DNA from: Natrinema sp. DC36
GTDB lineage: Archaea > Halobacteriota > Halobacteria > Halobacteriales > Natrialbaceae
NCBI RefSeq assembly: GCF_020405225.1
Contig: NZ_CP084472.1
Coordinates: forward strand, 2,294,001 to 2,358,000
Direction of reading: 5' to 3'
Length of the DNA: 64,000 nucleotides
Below the pieces are notes generated by a model. That model was not told the origin of the DNA. It did no database searches and was given only the letters and a program-made list of their open reading frames with translations. This document shows positions 41,705 through 50,781 of this stretch, one piece after another. Position 1 is the stretch's first letter; every line of letters begins with the position of its first letter. Made by a program: the position numbers and the translations under genes.

Positions 41705-41965
41705 ATGTCCGGCCGCCACTCACTCTCGTTCGTCGAACTGTTTCGCGCGACGCCAGCGAAGAGCGCGTTGTTGACGCTCGCACCGCTGGCGCTGGCGCTG
41801 GGCCAGTTATGGAATAGTTACGTCAACGGCGTCTCGCCGGTCATTTCGATCACCTTCGCCGTCGTCATGGTCAGCTTCTCCGTCGTCGCGATGGGCCACC
41901 ACGCCGCCGAACACCGTATCCGCCGACTCGAGGCCGAGTACGGCCCGGATCGGGCGAAACTCTAG
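41705..41965 (+). CDS. small two-helix membrane protein
   Basis: This 86-residue protein has helices near residues 18-38 (AKSALLTLAPLALALGQLW) and 46-66 (VISITFAVVMVSFSVVAMG), ending in a charged tail (HHAAEHRIRRLEAEYGPDRAKL). Start chosen at ATG 41705. Its stop overlaps that of the convergent gene: the palindrome CTAG (41962-41965) supplies TAG to both strands. Function unknown. Confidence 0.72.
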   Translation: MSGRHSLSFVELFRATPAKSALLTLAPLALALGQLWNSYVNGVSPVISITFAVVMVSFSVVAMGHHAAEHRIRRLEAEYGPDRAKL

Positions 41966-42540
41966 GTCCCAGCCCCGGACTCGGTCGTGACCGACCGCGC
42001 CTCGCGAGCCTCGTATACGTTGTACCCCGCCAGTCCGGCGATCAGCAGTCCGGCGGCGAGGGTACTCCAGAACAGGCCGCCGGTCATCCCGAACAGCGCG
42101 GCCGAGACGATCAGCCAGATCCCGAGAACCGCGATCAGTGACGCGATGGCGGTGCTGAGCGGAATGTCGTTCGTCAGTCGGTAGTAATTGTACCCCGCAG
42201 CAATGGAGATCACGAGTCCGACCAGCACGTCGTTCCACAGCGGTGCCGCCGCGGTCTCGAAGACGAGCACCGACAGCGCGACCCACGCGCCGAGGACGGC
42301 GACGAGCAGGCTGAGTACCGACGTCTTTCGCCGCCGTTCCTCGGTCGCGACCTGCGTCGACTCGTCGTACGGGGCTCGTCCGGCGGAGCGCTCACCGTCT
42401 CCGACACCGGTACCGGAGTCGATGTCGGCTGACGCCTCTTCCGCACGGTTGGTCGGCCCGTCGCCGGTTCCGGCCCCCGCGTCGGTCTCGGTGTCGGACC
42501 CGCCGCCCGTCCGACGGTCGTCGCCGTTGGGGTCAGTCAT
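41962..42540 (-). CDS. four-helix membrane protein, SPW-repeat-like
   Basis: This 192-residue protein has a ~70-residue disordered acidic N-terminus (D/G/T-rich, no signal). Four hydrophobic helices then form two similar halves: SVLSLLVAVLGAWVALSVLVF ... WNDVLVGLVISIAAGYNYYRL and TAIASLIAVLGIWLIVSAALF ... FWSTLAAGLLIAGLAGYNVYE. The internal duplication and the GYN ends resemble SPW-repeat proteins of haloarchaea. Role unknown. Shares a CTAG stop palindrome with the convergent gene. Confidence 0.75.
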   Translation of the reverse strand: MTDPNGDDRRTGGGSDTETDAGAGTGDGPTNRAEEASADIDSGTGVGDGERSAGRAPYDESTQVATEERRRKTSVLSLLVAVLGAWVALSVLVFETAAAPLWNDVLVGLVISIAAGYNYYRLTNDIPLSTAIASLIAVLGIWLIVSAALFGMTGGLFWSTLAAGLLIAGLAGYNVYEAREARSVTTESGAGT

Positions 42541-42768
42541 GGCAACGAGCCTTCGCGTCCCGCGCTCAAAAGCGGCCCGTCCGTTCCGCTCGTTCCCTTC
42601 CCGTCACTATCCGATTGATATCGAAGACGGACTCGAGTCCCAGTGGGAACGGTGGTAACATCGAATTACCGCCGCGTGAGATCGACGGTTCGTCGGATCG
42701 GGAGCGGGTGGTCGAGCGCGGTCCGACGACCGATAGCGTTTTTGATCGCTCGACCCTGATGGAACAGT

Positions 42769-45516
42769 GTGCACGTACGCGGAACCGTCGCGGGCGAGGT
42801 CGACGTGCGGTCGGTGTCCACGAGCTACGGCGAGAGCGAACTCGCGGAGGTGCCGCTCCGGCCGGCCGAGGACGCGTCGACCAGCGACGCGATCGACGAC
42901 GAGACGCCACCCCCTCGAGGCGACGGCGGGACGGTGACCGTCGCGGACGGTCGCGAAACCACGACGGTGACCCTCTGGAACAAGTGGACCGAATCGGCCG
43001 AACTGCTCGAGCCGGGGATGGAACTCGTCGTCACGAACGCGAAAGAAGAGGAGTATCAGGGCGAGACGCAGTACGCGACGACCGGCGACTCCTACGTCGT
43101 CGTCGAGCCGTCCTTCCTCGTCAGCGTGACGTCGATCCGCAACTGGGTCCAGTGTCCCCGGCTGTATTATCTGAACAAGCTCTCCGGAGTGCCGCTGAAC
43201 TACCCCGTCGTGAAGGGGACGCTCGTCCACGAGGTCTTCGGCGATCTGCTCCGCGGGCGCGACCTCGAGGAGTCGATCGACGCCCGCGTCGAGGAACGGG
43301 GTCTCCAGCTGGGGCTGCTCGGTGAAACGCCCGAGGCCGTCACCGAGGAGATTCGAGAGAACGCGAAAGCGATCGAGGGCTGGCTCGAGCAGGGCCGGCT
43401 GACCGACGACGACAGCTGGCGGTCGGAACAGTTGCTCATCAGCGAGACGTTCGGCATCCGTGGCCGAGCCGACGCCGTCCGCCGCGGTGCCCCGGTCGAA
43501 CTCAAGACGGGGAAGAACCTCAAGAAGGAGCCGCGGTTCAAGGACAAGGTGCAGGCGGCCTGCTACGCGCTCCTGCTCGAGGAACACGGCGGCGACGTCG
43601 ACATCGGAACGCTGCTCTACACGAAGAACTCGGCGCTGGATCGCAACGAGGAGACCGGCGATCTCACGCCCGCGAAGGAGTTCACGATGGGCGACGGTCT
43701 CCTGAAGTACGTCGTGCGCCTCCGCAACGAGATCGCGGCGAAGGAAGTGTCCGGCGATATTCCGACCGGCTACGAGGCCGACGCGAAGTGCGAGTACTGT
43801 TTCGAACAGGACACCTGCATGGTCGTCTCGGGTCGGCTCGATCAGGAATCCAAGGCCGGCCAGATCGGCCAGTCGCTGCCGGAGGAAGAACTCGAGTACT
43901 TCGACCGGTTCTACCACGCGATCGAGGAGGAGCGCCGGGAGGTCCACCGCGAGTACGCAAAGCTCTGGGAGCAGACGGCCGAGGAGCGAGCCGACGACGA
44001 CCGCGCGCTGATCAATCTCGAGTTCGTCGAGAAGCGGCCGCTCGAGGAAGGCCGCTGGGAACTGCGCGCCGAACGGACCGGCGGCGCGACCTCGAAGCTC
44101 CGCGAGGGCGATCTGGTGCTCGCGAGCGACGGCCACCCGGTTCGCGGCGATTCGGAGCTAGCGTGGATCAAGCGGTTAGACGACGAAATCGTGCTCACGG
44201 CCGACGAGCCGGTCGAGGTGACGAGACTCGACGTCTACCCCTCCGAACTGACGACCGACCGGCTGCTCGTCGCGATGCACGACGCGCTCCTCAAAGGCAA
44301 CGAACGGCGCAAGGACATTCTGTTCGGACGTACTGATCCCGAATTCGAAACCATCGATGAAACGTTCATCGACAACAACGAACGCCAGAACGAGGCCGTG
44401 GCGAAGGCGGTCGGCGCGGATGACTGCGCGCTGATCCACGGGCCGCCGGGCACCGGGAAGACCTACACCATCGCCCGCGCCATCCGCGCGATGGTCGAGC
44501 GCGGCGAGCGCGTCCTGCTGTCGGCCTTCACGAATCGGGCGGTGGACAACGCGCTCGAGGCCCTGCTCGAACAGTTGGACGACGTGATCGAGGAGGATCG
44601 CGTGGTTCGGGTCGGATCGGAGAGCGGGATCCGCGACGACATGGAGCCCTACCGCCTCGAGCGTTCGGGGAATCCCGAGGATCGCGTCGCGAAACTGCAG
44701 AACGCGCAGGTGGTGGCGGCGACGACGTCGACCTGCGGCTCGCGGATCATGAAAGAGCAGGCCTTCGACGTGGCGCTGGTCGACGAGGCCGCACAGCTCA
44801 CCGAACCCGGAACCTGCGCGGCGATCAACCTGGCCGAACGGTTCGTGCTGGTCGGCGACCACGAGCAGCTCCCGCCCGTCGTTCGGGCCGAAAACGACCT
44901 CACCGAGTCGCTGTTCGAGCGGCTGGTCGACCTCCACCCCGAGGCCGGCGTCATGTTAACCCACCAGTACCGGATGAACCAGCGCATTCAGGTCTTCGCC
45001 TCGAACGAGTTCTACGACGGCCAGCTTCGACCCGCCACGCCCGAGGTCGCGGGACGGAATCTGGACGACCTCGAGGGCGTCTCCCGCGACGGGCTACCCG
45101 AGAGTCTGCGGGATCCGGTCTCGTTCGTCGACGTCGAAGGCGATCGGAGTCAGTACACCGACAGCGAGGAGGCCGAGCGGATCGCGGCCCTGATCGAGAC
45201 CTACGAAGCGGCCGGCCTCGAGCGGACCGACATCGGCGTCATAGCCCCCTTCAGGGCGCAGGTCTCGGAGATCTCCAAGCACGTCCCCGACGACGTGGCC
45301 GTCGACACCGTCGACCGCTTCCAGGGCTCGAGCCAGGAGGTCATCATCGTCTCCTTTACCGCGACCGGCTCGCTCGAGGGGCCGATCTTCGAGGATTATC
45401 GGCGGATCAACGTCGCCCTGACCCGGCCGAAGCGCGCGCTGGTACTGGTCGGCGACTCGAGCGCGCTGGCGTCCGACCCGGTCTACGAGCGGATGCTCGA
45501 GTGGGCACGGCGCTGA
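42769..45516 (+). CDS. Dna2-like nuclease-helicase (Cas4/RecB nuclease plus SF1 helicase)
   Basis: This 915-residue protein joins, in order, an N-terminal OB-like region (about 1-115), a PD-(D/E)xK nuclease of Cas4/RecB type, and an SF1B helicase. The nuclease shows the likely Fe-S cysteines VQCPRLYYL near 128 and CEYCFEQDTC near 341-350, GTLVHEVFGDLL near 149, and GRADAVRRGAPVELKTGK near 232-248. The helicase has Walker A GPPGTGKT near 558, DEAAQ near 672, QYRMN, VDTVDRFQGSSQE and ALTRPKRAL. Such enzymes process flaps and resect DNA ends in replication and repair. Initiation is at GTG 42769; no better upstream start is in frame. It stands alone with its own promoter region. Confidence 0.92.
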   Translation: MHVRGTVAGEVDVRSVSTSYGESELAEVPLRPAEDASTSDAIDDETPPPRGDGGTVTVADGRETTTVTLWNKWTESAELLEPGMELVVTNAKEEEYQGETQYATTGDSYVVVEPSFLVSVTSIRNWVQCPRLYYLNKLSGVPLNYPVVKGTLVHEVFGDLLRGRDLEESIDARVEERGLQLGLLGETPEAVTEEIRENAKAIEGWLEQGRLTDDDSWRSEQLLISETFGIRGRADAVRRGAPVELKTGKNLKKEPRFKDKVQAACYALLLEEHGGDVDIGTLLYTKNSALDRNEETGDLTPAKEFTMGDGLLKYVVRLRNEIAAKEVSGDIPTGYEADAKCEYCFEQDTCMVVSGRLDQESKAGQIGQSLPEEELEYFDRFYHAIEEERREVHREYAKLWEQTAEERADDDRALINLEFVEKRPLEEGRWELRAERTGGATSKLREGDLVLASDGHPVRGDSELAWIKRLDDEIVLTADEPVEVTRLDVYPSELTTDRLLVAMHDALLKGNERRKDILFGRTDPEFETIDETFIDNNERQNEAVAKAVGADDCALIHGPPGTGKTYTIARAIRAMVERGERVLLSAFTNRAVDNALEALLEQLDDVIEEDRVVRVGSESGIRDDMEPYRLERSGNPEDRVAKLQNAQVVAATTSTCGSRIMKEQAFDVALVDEAAQLTEPGTCAAINLAERFVLVGDHEQLPPVVRAENDLTESLFERLVDLHPEAGVMLTHQYRMNQRIQVFASNEFYDGQLRPATPEVAGRNLDDLEGVSRDGLPESLRDPVSFVDVEGDRSQYTDSEEAERIAALIETYEAAGLERTDIGVIAPFRAQVSEISKHVPDDVAVDTVDRFQGSSQEVIIVSFTATGSLEGPIFEDYRRINVALTRPKRALVLVGDSSALASDPVYERMLEWARR

Positions 45517-45557
45517 GTCGGACTCGCGCCCGGAATCGCCGGCGTTCGGCCGATACG

Positions 45558-45603
45558 ACTGCCGTCACTCGACCACCATCACTGCCGTTATTCGACCATC
45601 ACC
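45558..45603. repeat. two imperfect 23-bp direct repeats
   Basis: ACTGCCGTCACTCGACCACC (45558 on) recurs as ACTGCCGTTATTCGACCATC (45581 on) with a few changes. The repeats lie in the spacer after the Dna2-like gene. No coding or structural role is evident. Confidence 0.6.
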
Positions 45604-45742
45604 ACAATCACCTCGTCGAGCGAGATCGTCACCCGACCGCGTGGTCGCCGCTCCGTCGATCGAAACGCAGACCTCGAGTTGTAGGGATGCAACCTAAACC
45701 GGTCGCGTGTCTCGAGGGAAACACGTCGCGTTGGTGAACTCT

Positions 45743-46057
45743 ATGACAGGGAAGGACATAACTTCGGCTGCGGACTCGCCGGTGGAAGATCCCGAACGGG
45801 GATCGTTTACCGCGCGATACGACTGGACTGCCAACGACGACCCGTCGATATCGATCGTTCGGACGGTCGCGGCAGTGACGGGGACGGAACCGACGGAGAT
45901 GCGACCGCTGTACGAGGTCGTCGATCCGGAGGCCATGAATCGGCTCCTCACCCGAGCGGGAGCCCGAACGCGACCGATACGACTCTCGTTTCGCTTCGAA
46001 AACTGTGCCGTCACCGTCCACGCGGACGGCCGCGTCATCGTGGCTCCGTGCGAGTGA
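45743..46057 (+). CDS. HalOD1 (halobacterial output domain 1) protein
   Basis: This 104-residue protein has a HalOD1 domain: ISIVRTVAAVTGTEPTEMRPLYEVVDPEAMNRLL near residue 40, then beta strands IRLSFRFENCAVTVHADGRVIVAP. The start at 45743 (MTGKDITSA) is chosen over an earlier in-frame codon on composition. Its neighbour on the opposite strand, 87 bp away and convergent, is an HTH_10 regulator, which may hint at a signalling connection. That link is inference. Confidence 0.83.
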   Translation: MTGKDITSAADSPVEDPERGSFTARYDWTANDDPSISIVRTVAAVTGTEPTEMRPLYEVVDPEAMNRLLTRAGARTRPIRLSFRFENCAVTVHADGRVIVAPCE

Positions 46058-46144
46058 AACGGAACCGGCACGACCATCGAGCGGACCGGAACGAGCATCG
46101 AGATCACCCGACGGGGCTCGATCTCGCTCCGTCTCGGTTCCGGG

Positions 46145-46840
46145 TTACGAACCCTCGAACACCATCGTCAGGAGTTTGCGCTCGGCGGCGTGAATGTGTT
46201 CGGAGAACGTCGGCGACGAGATGCCGAGTTCGGTCGCGACCGCTTCGCCCGAGCACTCGCGGGGCCAATCGTAGTATCCGGCCTCGAATGCGGCCTCGAG
46301 CACTTCGCGCTGTCGCTCCGTGAGCCTCGAGCGCAGTTCCCCACGGAACCCCGTTCGACTGAACGGGGTCCTGAGTTCCGTCGTTTCGCGCTTCGCGGCG
46401 AATTCCGCCTCCGGCACCCGCTCGAGGAACGCGTCGGTGATCGACACCGCATCGTATCGCCGCGGGACTTCGGCGACGATGCGGCCGGTTCCGCCGTCGC
46501 CTTGGACCTCCTGCGGGAGCGCCCCGAGTTCGGCGAGGATCACCGCGGGACACCCCTCAGAGGCGAGAAATTCGAGGAGTGCGTCGTTTTCACCGCCGCT
46601 GAGAAGCCGACTCTCAACGCTTTCGTGAGTCCGAGCGAGTTTGACGACCGCCGATGGATCACCGTCCGTGACCGTGAAAAACTCGGCGTACTCTCCGTCG
46701 CCGCGCGGAAGCATCTCCGCGAGTTCGATCCGACAGCCGACCTGTTCCGAAGCAGACACGAACGGATACGACGACTCGTCGATCGTGAACTCGAGCTCCC
46801 GCACCGAAGCCGAACGCTCGCCTCGTTGAATCTCTGTCAT
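46145..46840 (-). CDS. HTH_10 (Bat-type) transcriptional regulator
   Basis: This 231-residue regulator has an N-terminal sensor region (ELEFTIDESSYPFVSASEQVGCRIELAEMLPR and EYAEFFTVTDGDPSAVVKLA). Its C-terminal HTH_10 is TERQREVLEAAFEAGYYDWPRECSGEAVATELG and ISSPTFSEHIHAAERKLLTMVF. The HIHAAERKL recognition end is the MarR/DmsR-like variant of this family. It is followed by an AT-rich promoter region (46841-46960). Targets unknown; the PAP2 phosphatase gene is divergent from it. Confidence 0.88.
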   Translation of the reverse strand: MTEIQRGERSASVRELEFTIDESSYPFVSASEQVGCRIELAEMLPRGDGEYAEFFTVTDGDPSAVVKLARTHESVESRLLSGGENDALLEFLASEGCPAVILAELGALPQEVQGDGGTGRIVAEVPRRYDAVSITDAFLERVPEAEFAAKRETTELRTPFSRTGFRGELRSRLTERQREVLEAAFEAGYYDWPRECSGEAVATELGISSPTFSEHIHAAERKLLTMVFEGS

Positions 46841-47025
46841 GGGGGATTAGAACCGCAGTGTCTCTCATGATGGCTCTATTTGGCAAACATCTTCTGGAAA
46901 AGACCGTCGCTATCTGCCCTCAATAAAGTCCTATTATGGTGAGCGAACGATCCGCTTGACGCATCGATGAGAGCGGGGCGTCAAAACGAACGTTTACATT
47001 TCGGACGGGTCACGTGAGAACCGAG

Positions 47026-47868
47026 ATGCGACTCAGGGAGCAAAGCACCGTCGTCCGTGACGCCGTACCGACCGAATACGCGGAGGTCGTCGTGTTTATC
47101 ACGGAACTCGGCGGGACGACGCTTCTCATGTTCCTACTCGCCGTGCTGTTTTGGTGCGCGGATCGCCGCCGGAGCGCGCTCGTGATCAGTTACGCGGTCG
47201 CCGGCCTGGCGCTATTGCTCTCGCTCAAGGCCGTCTTCGCGCTCCCGCGGCCGCCTGCGGACGCCATGTTGCTCCCGCTCGAGGGAGAGCGCGAGGGGTA
47301 CGGCTTTCCGAGCGGGCACGCCTTCGCGGCGGCCGTCGTCTACGGCGGCCTCGTCTCGGCGTACGACCGACTGGGAGACTGGCAGGCGGTCACCGGTGCC
47401 GGCGTGCTGATCGTCGCCGTCTCACTATCACGGGTCGCTCTCGGCGTCCACTACCTCGGCGACGTGATCGTCGGTGCAGTCCTCGGAATCGCCTTCGTGG
47501 CGGTCATGAATCGCATCACGCGCGACGATCCGACGATCGGGTTCGCCATCGCGCTCGTCCTCGCCGTTCCCGCCGCTGCGGTCGCGGGAACGACGGACGC
47601 GCTGCTCGGACTCGGGGGCTCGATCGGCGGGCTGCTCGCCACGCGGCGACTCGAGGTCCTGCCGGCGCTGCGATCTCGACTCGAGGGCGTCGTCCTCACC
47701 GGTCTCGGCGGCGGATTCGTGGCCCTCATCACGAGTGTCGAACCCGTCGTTGCGACGGTCGAACCCCTGCTCGTCGTCCTCTACGCGATTCTCTTCGCCG
47801 GTATTGTTCTCGCCCCGGCCGCCGTCGGCCGACTCGAGGTCGGCGCGCTCGAGTCGCGGCGGGCGTAG
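47026..47868 (+). CDS. PAP2-family membrane phosphatase
   Basis: This 280-residue multi-pass phosphatase carries all three PAP2 motifs: KAVFALPRPP near residue 73 (KxxxxxxRP), YGFPSGHAF near 95 (PSGH) and SLSRVALGVHYLGDVIVG near 135 (SRxxxxxHxxxD). The N-terminus contains VVFITELGGTTLLMFLLAVLF, and about eight hydrophobic helices follow. It could dephosphorylate undecaprenyl- or dolichyl-type diphosphates or phosphatidic acid-like lipids. ATG 47026 is preferred; a GTG at 47014 is in frame. Confidence 0.9.
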   Translation: MRLREQSTVVRDAVPTEYAEVVVFITELGGTTLLMFLLAVLFWCADRRRSALVISYAVAGLALLLSLKAVFALPRPPADAMLLPLEGEREGYGFPSGHAFAAAVVYGGLVSAYDRLGDWQAVTGAGVLIVAVSLSRVALGVHYLGDVIVGAVLGIAFVAVMNRITRDDPTIGFAIALVLAVPAAAVAGTTDALLGLGGSIGGLLATRRLEVLPALRSRLEGVVLTGLGGGFVALITSVEPVVATVEPLLVVLYAILFAGIVLAPAAVGRLEVGALESRRA

Positions 47869-47978
47869 GAGCGCTACTGGGACCGGTCGTTCGACCGCCG
47901 ACCGGACACAGCGACGGTTGCAGACGCAGGGCCCACGTTTAGTGCCGCCTTGCATGTGGATTACGACCGGATTTGATA

Positions 47979-48047
47979 ATGAGTGGGAGTAACAAGCGCG
48001 CGCCGACCGAGTCGAATCGACTCGAGGAACGGAGGGCGAACCGATGA
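47979..48047 (+). CDS. 22-codon leader ORF coupled to the alcohol dehydrogenase gene
   Basis: ATG at 47979 opens [20 protein letters not shown], ending at a TGA that overlaps the dehydrogenase ATG as ATGA (48044-48047). GGAGG at 48031-48035 sits 8 bp before the dehydrogenase start, inside this ORF. The arrangement is that of translational coupling, but the peptide is short and basic and could be incidental. Confidence 0.3.
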   Translation: MSGSNKRAPTESNRLEERRANR

Positions 48048-49213
48048 GGGCGCTCACCTGGCACGGCGAACAGGACGTCCGTATCGACGACGTTCCCGAG
48101 CCGGAGATCGTCAATCCGGGGGACGCGATAATCGAGGTCACGGCGACCGCCATCTGCGGCTCCGACCTCCACCTCTACAACGGGTACATGCCCGGGATGC
48201 GAGAGGGCGACGTGCTCGGCCACGAGCCGATGGGCGAGGTGGTCGAGGTCGGCAGCGAGGTCGAGACCCTCGAGGCGGGCGACCGAGTCGTCGTTCCCTT
48301 CACGATCAGCTGCGGCTCGTGTTGGTTCTGCGACCACGACCTCTACTCCCTCTGTGACAACTCGAACCCGAACGCCGAGGTGGCGAGCGAGGTGATGGGC
48401 CACTCGCCGGCCGGCCTGCTCGGCTTCTCGCACATGCTGGGGGGCTACGCCGGCGGACAGGCGGAGTACCTGCGGGTCCCCTACGCCGACGTCGGCCCGA
48501 TCAAAATCGACTCCGACCTGCCAGACGAACAGGTGCTCTTCCTCTCCGACATCTTCCCGACGGGATTCATGGCGGCCGAAAACGCCGAGATAGAGGAGAA
48601 CGACACGGTCGCAGTCTGGGGCTGCGGGCCCGTCGGCCAGTTCGCCATCCAGAGCGCGTGGATGCTCGGTGCCGACCGCGTGATCGCCATCGACCGAATC
48701 CCGGAACGACTCGAGATGGCGCGGTCCCACGGCGACGCGGAGATCATCCACTTCGAGGAGGACGACGTCTACGATCGACTGATGTCGATGACCGGCAATC
48801 GCGGCCCGGACCGGTGCATCGACGCGGTCGGCACCGAGGCCCACGGCACGGGGGTCACGGGCCTCGCCGATCAGGTCAAACAGGAGGCGCACCTCGAGGA
48901 CGACCGCCCGCACGTCCTCCGGCAGGCGATCAAGTGCTGCCGGAAGGGCGGCACGCTCTCGGTTCCCGGCGTCTACCTCGGCCGGTCGGACAACCTCCCC
49001 TTCGGCTCGGTGATGAACAAGGCGTTGACGATCAAGACCGGCCAGACCCACGTTCAGCGCTATCTGAATCCGCTACTCGAGAAGATCGAGGACGGCGAGA
49101 TCGATCCTTCGTTCGTCATCAGTCATCAGGTCGGCCTCGAGAAGGGGCCGGAGATGTACGAGACGTTCAACAACAAGGACGACGACTGCATCAAGGTGGT
49201 GATGACGCCCTGA
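48044..49213 (+). CDS. zinc-dependent alcohol dehydrogenase (formaldehyde/threonine dehydrogenase-like MDR)
   Basis: This 389-residue medium-chain dehydrogenase has catalytic zinc ligands in TAICGSDLH (near residue 37) and LGHEPMGEV (near 60). The structural zinc loop is [16 protein letters not shown] near 90, and the Rossmann motif is [15 protein letters not shown] near 188 with the acidic [10 protein letters not shown] (NAD preference). The ~388-residue length and the insertion around [23 protein letters not shown] match the glutathione-independent formaldehyde dehydrogenase-like subgroup. The substrate is therefore uncertain between short aldehydes/alcohols and others. A ribosome binding site GGAGG precedes the start. 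Confidence 0.9.
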   Translation: MRALTWHGEQDVRIDDVPEPEIVNPGDAIIEVTATAICGSDLHLYNGYMPGMREGDVLGHEPMGEVVEVGSEVETLEAGDRVVVPFTISCGSCWFCDHDLYSLCDNSNPNAEVASEVMGHSPAGLLGFSHMLGGYAGGQAEYLRVPYADVGPIKIDSDLPDEQVLFLSDIFPTGFMAAENAEIEENDTVAVWGCGPVGQFAIQSAWMLGADRVIAIDRIPERLEMARSHGDAEIIHFEEDDVYDRLMSMTGNRGPDRCIDAVGTEAHGTGVTGLADQVKQEAHLEDDRPHVLRQAIKCCRKGGTLSVPGVYLGRSDNLPFGSVMNKALTIKTGQTHVQRYLNPLLEKIEDGEIDPSFVISHQVGLEKGPEMYETFNNKDDDCIKVVMTP

Positions 49214-49292
49214 AACGGGATCGCGAGTGCGACCTCGTCGCGTCGCGACGCCGGCCGTCGGATCCGGCCGGTCGGCGGACACCCACAGCCGT

Positions 49293-49490
49293 CTACGCCG
49301 GCGAGTAGTCCACTCTCCCCTCGTCCTCGCTCATCCGGATCCAGTACAGGCGAGTGTAGGGCACGTGGATGAAGCTCTCGTCCTCGAGTCGGACCCGAAC
49401 GCCCTGGACCTTTCCCGAGTCGGTAATGTGATCGGCGTCTACCTCCTCCGAGGCCGTTCCGTCGGGGGCCTCGTATGTGATCTTCGCCAT
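49293..49490 (-). CDS. conserved haloarchaeal small beta protein
   Basis: This 65-residue acidic protein consists mainly of beta strands (AKITYEAPDGTASEEVDADHIT, VQGVRVRLEDESFIHVPYTRLYWIRM). The start at 49490 is chosen because the 13 codons before it look noncoding. No motif indicates a function; it is likely one of the small DUFs widespread in haloarchaea. It converges with the dehydrogenase gene. Confidence 0.7.
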   Translation of the reverse strand: MAKITYEAPDGTASEEVDADHITDSGKVQGVRVRLEDESFIHVPYTRLYWIRMSEDEGRVDYSPA

Positions 49491-49614
49491 GACTCTCGGA
49501 AGAAATCCCCGCCAATAAGTCCGTGCCAAGAATTCTCACAGTCCGGAATTCGCGCGCCCCGTCGGGCGGCGGACCCGACCGGGGGTTTACCGCCGCCGTC
49601 GGTGTGGAACCGCT

Positions 49615-50781
49615 ATGTTCGAGGCGCTTCACCCGCGTCGACCCGGCGGTCGCGTCGCTGTCTGGATCGTCACCGCAATCGCGCTCACGTCGATCGCGAC
49701 CGGCGTCGGCTCGATTCTCACTCGGCCGGCCCTCGAGACCGGCGGCACGCTCGGCGATCTCCAGGCCGTCGCGGAGTTCAGCGGGACCATCGTCGGCTTC
49801 GCCCTGCTCGTCACCGCCTGGGGAATGCGTCGGGGCTACCGGCTGGCGTACGTCACCGCCGTCCTCCTCGTCGCCCTGTCCGGGGCCCACGGTATCGTCC
49901 AGTTCAGAGCGGTGTCCGTCCCGCTCGTCGTCCTCTCGGTCGGCGGACTCGCCGTCCTCGTCGCCACGAGCGGGCGGTTCACGCGCTCGAGTAGCCTCGA
50001 CGCGACGCAGATCGGTGCCCTCCTGTCTATCGTCGGCGTGCTCTGTTACGGAACCGCCGGGGCGTACGCGCTCAGAAGCGGGTTCGACGGGGTCACGACC
50101 GTCGTCGACGCGGTCTACTTCACCGCCGTGACCGCGAGCACGGTCGGCTACGGCGACGTCCACGCGAGCACCGAAGCGGCGCGTCTGTTCGCTATCTCGT
50201 TGGTCGTCCTCGGGCCGGCGACCCTGGCCGCCACGGTCGGCAGCCTGTTCGGCCCCGCGCTCGATACCCACCTCGCCCGAACCGGTCGCGAGGCAACGGC
50301 GCATCTCGGTTCCGACGCTGCCGTGGCCGGAGGCAAAGCGAAGCGTAGCGCGGAAATCGTCGTTCTCGGGTCCGACGAGACGATCGCACCGATCGTCGAC
50401 ACACTCGCGTCCCGCGCGTCGGTCGCGGTCGTGACGGGCGAGGAGCGCTCACGGCATTCGGACGGCGTCGACGTACTCATCGGTGACCCGACGGTCGACC
50501 GCACGCTCGAGCGGGCCGGCATCGAAACGTGCGATGCGGTACTCGTCTGTACCGCCGGGCTGCGAGACGCGGACGCGGTGATCGACTCTGCTCGGTCGCA
50601 CACGGACGCCAGAATCGTGGCCTTCACGGGCGGTGGGGAACCCGTGTCCACCGAACGAATCGAGGCAGACGTCGTGGTCGACCCCGAAACCGTGCTGATC
50701 GAAGCGACCGTCGACGCGCTGCTCGGGACCGACGGGGTCGCGGGTCAGTCGTCCGCGTCGGCGGCCTCCCACAGCGGATAG
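49615..50781 (+). CDS. potassium channel with TrkA-N regulatory domain
   Basis: This 388-residue protein has about four N-terminal hydrophobic helices (residues about 15-120), then a pore unit: helix near 132-155, selectivity filter TASTVGYGD near 176-184, and helix near 195-215. The cytosolic part is a TrkA-N/RCK-like Rossmann domain (EIVVLGSDETIAPIVDTLASR near 245, ending TVDALLGT). The nucleotide loop GSDETI departs from the usual GxGxxG, so ligand preference is unclear. It moves K+, important in salt-in haloarchaea. Its last 37 bp overlap the convergent AIR-synthase-like gene. Confidence 0.9.
   Translation: MFEALHPRRPGGRVAVWIVTAIALTSIATGVGSILTRPALETGGTLGDLQAVAEFSGTIVGFALLVTAWGMRRGYRLAYVTAVLLVALSGAHGIVQFRAVSVPLVVLSVGGLAVLVATSGRFTRSSSLDATQIGALLSIVGVLCYGTAGAYALRSGFDGVTTVVDAVYFTAVTASTVGYGDVHASTEAARLFAISLVVLGPATLAATVGSLFGPALDTHLARTGREATAHLGSDAAVAGGKAKRSAEIVVLGSDETIAPIVDTLASRASVAVVTGEERSRHSDGVDVLIGDPTVDRTLERAGIETCDAVLVCTAGLRDADAVIDSARSHTDARIVAFTGGGEPVSTERIEADVVVDPETVLIEATVDALLGTDGVAGQSSASAASHSG

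Noticed and set aside
42607-44136. Leftward 509-codon frame opposite the Dna2-like gene
   Set aside because: Antisense shadow: Dna2 motifs on the plus strand are complete, and this frame shows none.
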